Positions 54,231-63,972 of a DNA stretch of 64,000 bases are shown in pieces (the stretch's first letter is position 1; each line of letters opens with the position of its first letter). Source of the stretch: Paralithodes platypus (lineage: Eukaryota; Arthropoda; Malacostraca; Decapoda; Lithodidae); contig CM064495.1 in the NCBI GenBank assembly GCA_032716605.1, positions 41,713,946 through 41,777,945 of the forward strand, given 5' to 3'. The position numbers were made by a program, and so were the translations under genes. A model generated the notes under the pieces. The model was not told the origin of the DNA, searched no databases, and was given only the letters and a program-made list of their open reading frames with translations.

Positions 54231-54570
54231 TTATTATATAACACAATCACAGGCATTTCGTGATCACAAATAGAACAATAATAATTATCAGAGAGAGAGA
54301 GAGAGAGAGAGAGTGTGTGAGAGATAATATTAATAATGTAAATAATAATAATGCAATGGTAATACTAACAATAATGATAACTATATAGATAATAACATAA
54401 TATAAATAATAATAATAATAATAATAACACTAATAGAAATAATAATATTAATAGTAATAATAATAATAAAATAATAATTAAATATTAATTATAATACCGT
54501 AATAATAATAGCAACAATAATAATCATAAAATTATAATACAAAAATATTAAGTAAATATATGAATATAAT
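54231..54570. repeat. (GA)n and (ATA)n tracts
   Basis: GA array at 54291-54314, then AAT/ATA triplets to about 54540. The same order follows R copies 2 and 3. Confidence 0.85.
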
Positions 54571-54748
54571 ATCTGAAATATCGATTCTCAAAACCAAGGC
54601 AGCAAATCCTTCCAAATCAACATTTTTAGCCGGCACCTGCCAAATAGTGAGTCGCGGCATTAAACCTCTCAGACCGAGCAGCCCTCTCCTATGAAGCTCT
54701 GAACCTGAAAATCGCGCGGGGAACTACTTGGCTTTGTCTTAGGTTCTG
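54571..54748 (+). mobile_element. Foldback F, copy 1 (right half missing)
   Basis: ATCTGAAATATCGATTCTCA, CCTTCCAAATCAACATTTTT and ATAGTGAGTCGCGGCATTAA match F copies at 56271 and 57542, but the right arm is replaced by unrelated TC-rich sequence. Confidence 0.75.
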
Positions 54749-55151
54749 GACTTACTCACTCACACACTCTCTCTCTCTCTCTCTGTAGTTAATTTATTAG
54801 GGTTAGTATACTATTTAGGTTAACACTCTCCTAGAAATATTTGTATATATTTGTTGTAATCATCGGATATATTAGTATTAATAGATCCATCTCATATAAG
54901 GATGTGGAGGTAATTCACTTTCATTATATCCAATTATTTTACGAATATAAGAATAGGGAAGGTATATCTTAGGTTCTGCACTCTTTCTTTCTCTCTTTCT
55001 CTTCATCTCTCACTCTCACACTCACTCACTCTCACGCAAACAGACAGACAGAAGACTCACAAAAGGGGCACTTTATTAGTAAATATATTATACAGTATAT
55101 ATCTATGTACCGGTATCTATACATCTATCTATCTATACATCTATCTATTTA

Positions 55152-55192
<41 letters not shown>

Positions 55193-55330
55193 CTCTCTCT
55201 CTCTCTCTCTCTCTCTTATAAATTGCCAGAGAAAGTTGTACAATGCAATACAATTGACACATTCGAAAAGAGGGTAGACATCCATTTCAAGGAAGTTTAG
55301 AGTATTTTAGGTAAAACCAAACAAAAGTAA
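54749..55330. other. Unique DNA with (TC)n arrays
   Basis: TC arrays at 54767-54784 and 55158-55216. The rest, including TTTAGGTTAACACTCTCCTAG (a relative lies at 58120), shows no gene. Confidence 0.5.
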
Positions 55331-55333
55331 TAA

Positions 55334-55520
55334 TAATATTTTGGGTTAACCGTCAGTAGTATACAATATTTTGGGTTAACCGTCAGTAGTATACAATATT
55401 TTGGGTTAACCGTCAGTAGTATACAATATTTTGGGTTAACCGTCAGTAGTATACAATATTTTGGGTTAACCGTCAGTAGTATACAATATTTTGGGTTAAC
55501 CGTCAGTAGTATACAATATT
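55334..55520. repeat. 30-bp minisatellite, ~6 units
   Basis: Units of TTTTGGGTTAACCGTCAGTA plus GTATACAATA. The unit derives from the start of repeat R (GTTAAGCGTCAATAGTATAC at 53813), so the R left end was amplified. Confidence 0.93.
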
Positions 55521-55960
55521 TCTCAACTTCTTTACTATGAATTTCCCAGTAGAAATGTTATCATTCTGTTGAGGGGCCTGTATACCTTACTTTATAAATG
55601 CCATGCTGACCCAAGGTCGGAGGATGTGGTGGGTAGGGAGAGAGCCTTCTGCTTTTCTGCCTTTACCATCCACTTTGTAGCAAATCCCATTTTAGGATTA
55701 AGTACAGATAGCCTAGTAGGGACCGCAAGGCCTGTACAGTCTGTGTACTGGTGTAACTCTATGTAACTCCAATAATGTACTATATACGTTACAAAAGGAT
55801 GTGGAAGGCGATTGAAAGAATGAAAGCTATACAATTTCGCATTTATCTAAACTATATGCTAAAGGAAAAACTCATATAGTTATATATGTAATACCGGTAA
55901 GTATAAATACCGGTAAATATATTCTAATAATTATTATATAATACAATCACATGCATTTTG
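55500..55960 (+). repeat. Segmental repeat R, copy 2
   Basis: Longer form with GACCCAAGGTCGGAGGATGT and TTTTAGGATTAAGTACAGAT, which is the empty target of the TT-C copy at 56856. The 65-codon frame on it is not a recognised protein. Confidence 0.8.
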
Positions 55961-55995
55961 TGATCACAAACATATAAATCAATAATAATAGCCTA

Positions 55996-56039
<44 letters not shown>

Positions 56040-56123
56040 CAAAAAATAATAATAAAAACAAATAATAAAAATAAGGATAATAACAACAATATTATTAATA
56101 ATAATAATAATAATAATAATAAC

Positions 56124-56189
<66 letters not shown>

Positions 56190-56270
56190 AAAATAACAAA
56201 ATATTATTAATAATAATAATAATAACAAAATAACAAAATATTTGTAATATAAAAAATACACTTTAATATG
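55961..56270. repeat. (GA)n, (AAT)n and (GAA)n tracts
   Basis: GA array 55998-56037, AAT arrays, then (AGA)n 56160-56190. Poly-Ile/Leu minus frame is an artefact. Confidence 0.92.
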
Positions 56271-56515
56271 AAATCTGAAATATCAATTCTCAAAACCAAG
56301 GCGGCAAATCCTTCCAAATCAACATTTTTAGCCGACACCCACCAAATAGTGAGTCGCGGCATTAAACCTCTCAGACCAAGCAGCCCTCTCCTGTGAAGCT
56401 CTGAACCTGAAAATCGCGCGGGGAACTACGGTACCGGTACTTTGGTAGGTGTCGAAATAAAAAGCTGGATTTGGCGCGATTTGCTGACTTGGTGATGAGA
56501 TCCCAGATTTTAGAT
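56271..56515 (+). mobile_element. Foldback F, copy 2
   Basis: Left arm ATCTGAAATATCAATTCTCA ... GACACCCACCAAA is mirrored by TTTGGTAGGTGTCG ... GAGATCCCAGATTTTAGAT with several mismatches. Interior CAGCCCTCTCCTGTGAAGCT is shared by all three F copies. Confidence 0.8.
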
Positions 56516-56689
56516 TTAGATATTGTACTTTTTATTTTTCTATTATAATTTTATTATTATTATTGTTGCTATTATTATAATTAATATTTAATTATTATTT
56601 GTATTATTATAATCATTATTATTATTTTTAATAGTGTTATTATTATTTTTATTATTGGTATTATCTATAGTTATCGCTAAATGCGATAT

Positions 56690-57350
56690 TATACAGTTTT
56701 CATTCTTGCAATCGTCTTTAACATCCTTATGTAACGTATACAGTATATTATTAGAGAGTTACACAGAGTTACATAAGTACACAGACCTTGCGTTCCCTAC
56801 TAGGCCGTCCATATTTAATTATAAGATGATAGTTGCTACAAAGTGGATTTTAGGATTAACCCTTTCAAGCTCCATTATTGCATTTCTGTTTTGTTTTATG
56901 TTAATTATTAGACGATTTTATTCAGATTAGGACGGGTCTATGGAAGTCAGAGGGTTGATTGAGTCTTTTCCCATTTAATACCGGTACCCACAGATCCATC
57001 CTAAGCATAAAATCGTTTAAGGATAGCCAAAATATACTGTTAAAACGCGTCAGAGCTTCAAGGGGTTAAGCACAAACTGCCTAGTAGGGACCACAAGGTC
57101 TGTGCAGTCTGTGTACTGACGTAACTCTATGTAACTATCCAATAATATACTATATACGTTACTAAAGGATGTGGAAGGCGATTGATAGAGTGAAAGCTAT
57201 ATAATTTCACATTTAACTAAACTATATGCTAAAGGAAAACTCTTACACGTAGGCCTATAGTTATATATGTAATAAGTGTAAATATATTGTAATACTGGTT
57301 ATATAATACAATGACATGCATTTTGTGATCACAAACATATAAATCAATAA
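56690..57350. repeat. Segmental repeat R, inverted copy fused to direct copy 3
   Basis: 56690-56823 is repeat R in reverse (GTACACAGACCTTGCGTTCC). At TTGCTACAAAG it switches to forward R sequence (TGGATTTTAGGATT). Forward R continues at 57066 after the TT-C insertion. The same switch, without the insertion, is seen at 57890-58090. Confidence 0.8.
56856..57069 (+). mobile_element. TT-C MITE, complete, with known empty site
   Basis: TTAA-bounded 214 bp: TTAACCCTTTCAAGCTCC ... AGAGCTTCAAGGGGTTAA. It sits in repeat R: TTTTAGGA lies before it and GCACAAACTGCCTAG after it. Unoccupied R copies at 55691-55710 and 58051-58070 read TTTTAGGATTAAGTACAGA, so exactly one TTAA was duplicated. Confidence 0.93.
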
Positions 57351-57360
57351 TAATAACCTA

Positions 57361-57366
<6 letters not shown>

Positions 57367-57424
<58 letters not shown>

Positions 57425-57480
57425 AAAAAATAATAATAATATTAATAATAATAATATTAATATTGATAATAACAAAACTA
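57367..57480. repeat. (GA)n and (AAT)n
   Basis: About 28 GA units followed by AAT-rich sequence. Confidence 0.95.
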
Positions 57481-57541
57481 ATAAATGATACCAATAATAA
57501 AATAATTATAACAAATAAAAAGTATAAAATCTAAATCTAAA

Positions 57542-57769
57542 ATCTGAAATATCGAATCTCGGAACCAAGTCGGCAAATCCTTCCAAATCAACATTTTTAG
57601 TGGACACCTACCAAATAGTGAGTCGCGGCATTATCGCCCAGATCGAGCAGCCCTCTCCTATGAAGCTCTGAACCAGAAAATCGCGCGACTCACTATTTGG
57701 TAGGTGTTGGCTAAAAATGTTGATTTGGAAGGATTTGCCGACTTGGTGATGAGATCCGATATTTCAGAT
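57542..57769 (+). mobile_element. Foldback F, copy 3 (best preserved)
   Basis: 228 bp with inverted arms of about 85 bp: ATCTGAAATATCGAATCTC ... CTACCAAATAGTGAGTCGCG is mirrored by CGCGACTCACTATTTGGTAG ... GATATTTCAGAT. No coding capacity; no clear TTAA. Confidence 0.87.
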
Positions 57770-57889
57770 ATTATATTCATATATTTAATTTATATTTGTG
57801 TATCATCATTTTAATATTATTATTGTTGCTATTATTATTATAATTGATATTTAATTATTATTAGTATTATTATTATTATTATCTATATA

Positions 57890-58095
57890 GTTTTCATTCT
57901 TGTAATCATCTTTAACATCCTAATGTAACGTATACAGTATATTATTAGAGAGTTACACAGAGTTACATAAGTACCCAGACTGCACAGACCTTGCGTTCCC
58001 TACTAGGCCGTCCATATTTAATTATAAGATGATAGTTGCTACAAAGTGGATTTTAGGATTAAGTACAGACTGCCTAGTAGGGACCGCAATTTGTA
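57890..58095. repeat. Segmental repeat R, inverted-to-direct copy 4
   Basis: Reverse R (GACTGCACAGACCTTGCGTT) switches at TTGCTACAAAG to forward R (TTTTAGGATTAAGTACAGAC) and stops at CTAGTAGGGACCGCAA. It carries the empty TTAA site. Confidence 0.82.
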
Positions 58096-58750
58096 GTTAA
58101 TTTATTAGGGTTAGTATACTATTTAGGTTTACACTCTCCAGTACATATTGTATATATTTGTTCTGTAATCATTGGATATATTAGTATTAATAGACCCATC
58201 TCATATAAGGATACAGAGGTAATTCACTATCATTATATCCAATTATTTTATGTATTTAAGAATAGGAAGGTACCGGTATATCACCATCAATATACCCAAT
58301 TAATTTATATATCAATTCTACACCCTTTAATATTTTTACTCATACACTTTTTATGACCTCGATTTGTAGCAGTGCATGGTTAGTTCTGTGAATTTGTAAC
58401 CAGGTGATTCGATACCATATAGTTCGAAGATTCTGTAGGGTCACTAGGGGGCGGGGGCATTCAGTTGGCTGTGTGCCTCGAGGGTGGACACTACGTATTT
58501 TTTGTGCTCTGCGCTGGACTTATTTGGTGTGCAATCTATAACATATGTTGGTATATTCAGGTATTTTGTATTTTCTGTCTGCATCATTATTTTTGGTATG
58601 TTATCATGTGTATTTGTATTTCCTACTTTCATTTTCGTCTTTGTTTTTTCTCTCACACACTCACTCTCATACTCTCTCTCAGGTTTACCTAGTTACTAGT
58701 ATTGGCCATTTTATATATATTTTTTCTGTAATTTACTTGTCTTTCATTCC
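58096..58750. other. Low-repeat stretch, no gene recognised
   Basis: Only short homopolymers and a small TC tract (58652-58680). 58108-58250 resembles 54785-54940 (AATTTATTAGGGTTAGTATA, AGGTAATTCACTNTCATTAT), another segment of the regional duplication. Confidence 0.45.
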
Positions 58751-58789
58751 CCCCCCCCCCCCTCCTTCCTTCCCACACGGAAAACATAC

Positions 58790-58821
<32 letters not shown>

Positions 58822-58967
58822 GTAGAACAAAAGTTATACACATTCTTCAGGTGTATATTATTCATTCTGTTGACTTTTCAAAGTTATTTCCACATTCCCA
58901 TTTCATCCCAAGCCCGAACTATGAAACGTTTAGTAACTTTAGTATAAAAAAAAAAAAAAAAAAAAAA
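58751..58967. repeat. Poly-C, (ATC)n and poly-A runs
   Basis: C12 at 58751-58762, about ten ATC units at 58791-58821, A22 at 58946-58967. No retroposon body is recognised before the A run. Confidence 0.9.
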
Positions 58968-60300
58968 TCATATAAACTCTTGTGTTTACCTGTTAATCAA
59001 GGGACTGGGGTTCTCGATATGGGGCTCCATTCCTGAAAATGTACTTGACTTACAGTGTGCTGGCTTAATAATCCGGAAGGGTTGATAGCCTCTCAAGTCC
59101 TATTTTAACTAACTAAATAACTGTTAATCGTGTGTGGTATCCGAGTGACCATATCCTACGTGTCCTGGTGATGACCTAGGATGACTCACCAACAGGTCAT
59201 ATGATGGTTCGTTCTTTGACCCTCGTTTACCATGACCAACAGTAGTAGTACTAGGTCACTGTAATTACCATTACCAGTACCTCAAGTCACCGTAACCCGG
59301 CCTCTGTTTTGGACCATGAACATACGGAGGTGACTGTACTACGCTATATTATCATGGTCAACTTGCGCCATTATCACTGCCATCATTCGAAGTCTGGTAG
59401 ATCAATGGTTGGATCCTGGTGCACTGTTAACCCTGGCCTGGGGTACCACACACGATATTGATCTTACTAAGTCAATTAATTGTTTAATTAATTTTGTTTT
59501 TGTATTTATATATTTTTTGCCATAGATAGAAGAAATACTTACAGCCATACAACTTATATAATATGTATATAACATTATGACAAAGAAGATGTACTGTATC
59601 ACACCGAACCTAAGCATTGAGATACTTTGATTAAACTTAGCATGAAATGGACGATTCTAGAAAGAACATACGTACCCATCCTCGTGAATGTATCACAATA
59701 CTATCACCATAGCCATAGATAGTATCAACACCCTAATCATCATTACTAATACAGTATCATAGCCATTATATATAAATCATCCTTTTCATCATTAAATCAT
59801 TATCAGTCACCATAATCATCTTTACTAACATCATACTCATTATTAATCATCAGTCATCATCACCTATTTAGAGTCACTTTCCTAACACTTGTTAGGATTA
59901 GGTGTCTTGCTGTTGGTGTTGTCATCTTCAATTGGTTGTCCTTTTTTTTATTTTATTTTTTATTTTTTTATTTAATAGCTTTCCTCTTTTTATTCGGAGT
60001 TGTATTCGTGTTATTATTTGAAGTTGCTATCCTATTTTTGTTATTGGGATTGTTTTAAACTGCTATATATTTGGATTTTTGTTTTAATTGGTATAGCCTA
60101 TCTTTCATCTCAATATTTGGAGTACATTGGCCTCATGAAGCTATATGCAAACCGTTGTCAACAATGTGCTCCTCCTCACATGGTGTTTATTATATAGGTT
60201 GTCTGTTTATTATATGTATACGGTTTTTTTTTATCAGGTTCCCAATGTTTGTTATGTAGAGTTCTTTCCTTCTTGTGTTGGGGTGTGACTAATGTTTTCC
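58968..60300. other. Low-repeat stretch, no gene recognised
   Basis: About 1.3 kb with only minor ATC-rich and T-rich parts (59650-59870, 59940-59985). Several short frames have no domain or splice context. Host intergenic or intronic DNA is the likely reading. Confidence 0.45.
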
Positions 60301-60309
60301 TTTTTCACA

Positions 60310-60376
60310 GGAGGAGGAGGAGGAGGAGGAGGAGGAGGAGGAGGAGGAGGAGGAGGAGGAGGAGGAGGAGGAGGAG
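60310..60376. repeat. (GGA)n microsatellite
   Basis: About 22 GGA units, preceded by TTTTCCTTTTTCACAG. Followed by GAAGAAGAGGAAGAGTACAA, similar to 46510-46550. Confidence 0.95.
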
Positions 60377-60667
60377 GATACATGACGAAGAAGAGGAAGA
60401 GTACAAAGGAGAAACAACAGGAAAAGAAGGAAGAGGATGAAAAGGAAGAAACGAATAGCTAAACACATGATATTAGGAGATGTGCCACGTATAATAAATG
60501 TATGCTATATAAATAAATGGATAATCAATAGTCTGTTCATTGTGACACCCTACCTAGTCCCTTGTAAATCAGGAAGGGCTGGAGCAAATGGGCTGTAAAC
60601 GTCCACACCTATTTATTGAGTATAATTATCAGCTCCACTGTGCAGGTAGTTGGTCTACTGTATGTGA

Positions 60668-61072
60668 GAGAGAGTGTTGAGAGATACATAGATAGATTTA
60701 CACTTAGATATATAGACAGATTGATAGAGAGAGAGTAATGAGTAGTTTGTGAGATAGATAGATAAATAGATGCGTACATAGATAGATAGATAGATAGTGA
60801 GAGCGAGAGTAATTAGTTTGAGATAGATTGATAGATAGATAAATATATAGATAGATAGATAGTGAGAGTTGAGAGATAGATTTACACTTAGATATACAGA
60901 TAGATAAATAGATAGATTGATAGAGAGTAATGAGTAGTTTGTGAGAAATAGATAAATAGATGCGTACATAGATAGATAGATAGTGAGAACGAGAGTAATT
61001 AGTTTGAGGTAGATTGATAGATAGATAAATATATAGATAGATAGATAGATAGTGAGAGAGAGAGAGAATAAT
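60668..61072. repeat. GATA-rich higher-order repeat, ~188-bp period
   Basis: ATAGATTTACACTTAGATAT occurs at 60690 and 60878, and GATGCGTACATAGATAGATA at 60769 and 60959, about 188-190 bp apart. Between them lie (GATA)n and GTGAGAGYGAGAG motifs. Poly-Ser/Ile/Tyr minus frames are artefacts. Confidence 0.9.
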
Positions 61073-61210
61073 GAGTAGTTTGTTTGGGATTTCTAGACTC
61101 GGCATTAACACTATATGATCTGACGTATTAGGTTTTTTTATGATAATTTGTCGTCATATTATTGTGGATTGAGGAATTTGAGGGTATCATAAGGGTAAAG
61201 ACAGCTTAAA

Positions 61211-61313
61211 TTAACCCTCTGATTTCCATATACCTTCCCTAATCTGAATAAAATCGTGTGATAATAGCCAGAAAACGAAAAATATATGCGTAATCTGATC
61301 TTGAAAGGGTTAA
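61211..61313 (+). mobile_element. TT-C right-half copy
   Basis: TTAACCCTCTGATTTCCATA ... GATCTTGAAAGGGTTAA. Compared with 23090-23303 it starts at the internal CAACCCTCTGACTTCCATA, so only the right half is present. Confidence 0.65.
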
Positions 61314-61479
61314 CTCACTAACTCTTGATACGGATATTTTTCTCCAAGGTTGAATAAAATCGCCTGCCGGTATCATAATAGAACACAGAACTAAGTAGAC
61401 ATCAAGCAATTATACATTAAATTGAATAATCAGAAACTAATTACGCACAGACTAAAATATAATGAGTTAAACCCCCCAA

Positions 61480-61852
61480 AGAGGCTCAGTGTTGCCAGAC
61501 AGTGACAATTTAACGCTGCATAGGTACATTTAATTACAAGCATTACAAGATTAAACAATGATCTATGAATCAGACAAAAACTAACAAGATAAACAAAACA
61601 CGCGCGAAGTAGACGAATAAACAGTTAATTTTCGGCGTAAAAGGGGATATTTTGACGTGGAAACTCAGGAAATGTCGACACTCGGATCTGGCACCACTGC
61701 TCTCTCTCCCTGCCCGGTACAGACCAAAACAAACAACCCCATGTTCTCGCCAGTGTTCAATAATTCGTTATTTATGCTCGTAATACAGTGCCAGTTGCTA
61801 TAGACTTGCGTGTGCGTGTAATTGAATCTCGTGTACCATTGTTGAAGCTACC
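61480..61852 (+). promoter_or_regulatory. Possible promoter region
   Basis: A repeat-free stretch with more CpG than its surroundings (CACGCGCGAAG, TTTTCGGCG, GTCGACACTCGGATC). It contains TGTTGCCAGAC and ATCTGGCACCACTGC, which are related in opposite orientation. It precedes a possible first exon with a good donor site. This is inference from context; no TATA box is evident. Confidence 0.25.
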
Positions 61853-61973
61853 GTGGAAGCGGAAATAAGAAGAGAAAGACGAGAACTAGTAGATTTATTG
61901 GTGGCGGGGATACAGCTGTTCAGTTGGAATACGGGAAGTTGGCCTGCTAGAAGCTGGCATGCAAGTTTTGTGG
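61853..61973 (+). other. Possible first exon ending in a consensus donor
   Basis: An open stretch starting at a GTG (no ATG in frame nearby) with R/E-rich coding-like sequence (EAEIRRERRELVDLL) ends at AGTTTTGTGGTAAGTTCTG, a consensus 5' splice site. It may be a 5' UTR exon or a coding exon of a gene continuing to the right. No known domain. Confidence 0.3.
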
Positions 61974-62285
61974 TAAGTTCTGCATATTTTTTGCGTCAAC
62001 TACTGTATTTGGCGAACTCATTATCTCATTACTTTCTTAAGCTGATGTAGGAGTTATGGCCGTGGTTTTAATCAATGTTTACAAAGTAGGCTTGTATATA
62101 TTTATATTTGTTTCAAGAGATAGTTTCGGGGCAGTGAGGCCAATTTCAAAATGTTTGTTCCTAACGTTAGGTCTATATGCCTAGGCATAACAATAATTCG
62201 TACGGTATTGGATTGATATTGATTAGTTTATTTTGACCATTTTGGGTAAAAATTGAAGAGACCCCGGACAGCTTTTTTACTAGTT
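61974..62285. other. Spacer; possible intron
   Basis: A+T-rich, repeat-free. Nothing further recognised. Confidence 0.35.
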
Positions 62286-62729
62286 AATTTTATGGTCAAT
62301 ATACAGGAGGTGCTACAATATAGGTAGCAAAATTGTAATGGTAGTTTTGGGTTCCTATCATCATATGCTTCATTTCTATATACTTTTTATCCCCGGGAAA
62401 AAAAAAAACATCTTGGGATTTTTCATTTATTTTCTTGGAATTTTTTGTTTTGGTCATTAACCTAACCAAATAACCTAACATAACCTAACCTAACCTAACC
62501 TAATAGCCCCCAAATACATTTAGGTTAGGTTAGGTTAGGTTTTTTGGTTAGGTTAATAAAAAAAATAAAAAAAAAATACAAGAAAAAAATAAAAAACCCA
62601 AGATTTTTTTTTTTTTTCCCGGGGATAAAAAGTATATAGAAATGAAGCATATGATGATAGGAACCCAAAACTACCATTAGAATTTTGCTACCTATATTGT
62701 AGCGCCTCCTGTATATTGACCAATTTTAT
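62286..62729. mobile_element. Foldback MITE with 8-bp target duplication and CCTAA/TTAGG arms
   Basis: Arms of about 205 bp run 62294-62721: GGTCAATATACAGGAGG at the left is mirrored by CCTCCTGTATATTGACC at the right. AATTTTAT lies immediately outside both ends (62286-62293 and 62722-62729), a perfect 8-bp target duplication. The innermost arms are telomere-like: CCTAACCTAACCTAACCTAA opposes TTAGGTTAGGTTAGGTTAGG across a ~14-bp loop. An 8-bp duplication suits hAT-like (or Merlin/P-like) transposition; superfamily is not certain. No coding capacity. Confidence 0.9.
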
Positions 62730-62804
62730 TTGTTTGCTTATTTTTCTTTGATATACAGTGTTGTTTAATACCGAGGACCATCGCATTTTAGTATTTTCAA
62801 AATT

Positions 62805-62834
62805 AGCCTAACCTAACTTAACCTAACCTAACCG
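62805..62834. repeat. Short (CCTAA)n interstitial telomere-like motif
   Basis: GCCTAACCTAACTTAACCTAACCTAACC: five to six units of the arthropod telomere repeat complement, directly before the rRNA-like fragments. Confidence 0.85.
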
Positions 62835-62981
62835 AAAACTAACTGACGGTCTAAACCCAGCTCACGTTCCCTGTTTATGGGTGCGGGCCGGTCTAAACCC
62901 AGCTCACGTTCCCTGTTTATTATGGGTACACTAAGGTCTAAACCCAGTTCACGTTCCCTGTTTATCGGTGAACAATCCAAC
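62834..62981 (-). pseudogene. Three tandem fragments resembling 28S rRNA
   Basis: Read on the minus strand, GGGAACGTGAGCTGGGTTTAGACC and flanks match a highly conserved segment in the 3' third of eukaryotic large-subunit rRNA. Three copies, about 45 bp apart, cover 62846-62883, 62889-62930 and 62935-62981. The third extends to GTTGGATTGTTCACC, which precedes this segment in 28S rRNA; the first retains AGTTTT at its far side, as expected downstream, with about 11 bases deleted. Substitutions and the triplication show it is not functional. The match is from memory of the conserved sequence. Confidence 0.8.
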
Positions 62982-63405
62982 AGTTTCTCGTATTTCACTT
63001 ATAGTGAATTTGCGATGGTAATTACATGTACACCAATATAGTATCGTCCATGAAACTTCTAGAACACTGATTATTATCGATGGGGCTCGTATCCGGGTTG
63101 TCTTCAATTTTAACCCAATTTTGTTTATTATAACGATGCAGAAAATCTCAAAGCCCATAATATTAATGGATTTTAGTTATTTGTTTGGAGCTGTATTTGG
63201 TCAAGTACGGTACGGTACTAGGTTTAATTCTAGTTTCGCTTTCACAGCATACTCATAAATTTCTATGGCTACTTTAGAGTTGTCATATACCATACTTAAT
63301 TCCTATATACAGTATGTCCAAAGCGGCGGAAATGCATTATAAGGAATTATACCTACTGTAAAAAAAAAAAAAAAATCTCCCCATATGCGGCACCATAGCT
63401 ATTAC
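62982..63405. other. Low-repeat stretch, no gene recognised
   Basis: Unique-looking; A15 run at 63360-63375. No supported exon. Confidence 0.4.
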
Positions 63406-63410
63406 ATAAT

Positions 63411-63447
63411 ACTAGGTTAGGTTAGGTAAGGTTGTTAGGTTAGGCTA
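63411..63447. repeat. (TTAGG)n interstitial telomere-like motif
   Basis: AGGTTAGGTTAGGTAAGG then GTTGTTAGGTTAGG: about six degenerate units. Confidence 0.8.
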
Positions 63448-63972
63448 ATGTCGTTAATGTAGTTTATTATCATTATATTACGTCTTTTACCCAGCAATTT
63501 CCCTGACCTTCATAGTTGGTCGGGAAGCTATGCCTTTACAACGGCGCCTCCCTTTTGTCGCTGTGTACGTGAAACTAGAATTTTACCCGGTACTATATAT
63601 TACTTATGTTAGTACTCTAGCCTAGTAGGCTACCATTTCTCGAAAATTATATTTTATTATTTATAAAGCATCATCTTAAGGAAGTTTTTCGCAGTTTAGC
63701 ACACTTGTCACTTGGACATTACTTTTGCACTTGTGACTCACACGGTTCTCGGAAATCTCAACCAGTTAGCCTAGATCTCAACCAGCGTCAAATTGTCAAC
63801 TCAACCAATTAACCATTAACCATTTCAACCATCTGATTCCAACCAGTGTCAAGTAAACTAATGCTAATATATGTATAATCGGTACTTTTTACCGAAACTA
63901 CCAATAATTATTTCTCAATATTTGAAGGCCATTATAGAATAAGGATGTTCTCTACTTCGCTAAAACATTACG
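63448..63972. other. Low-repeat stretch, no gene recognised
   Basis: CTCAACCAGCGTC/CAACCAGTGTC and AACCATTTCAACCATC show weak local repetition at 63760-63855. No gene is recognised. Confidence 0.4.

Noticed and set aside
59393..59640. Minus-strand 71-codon frame near 59.5 kb as an exon
   Set aside because: No domain, no clear splice pair and ordinary A+T composition.
62834..62981. Mitochondrial 16S insertion (NUMT) instead of nuclear 28S
   Set aside because: The words GGGAACGTGAGCTGGG and GTTGGATTGTTCACC, as I recall them, fit the nuclear 28S segment better than arthropod mitochondrial 16S.
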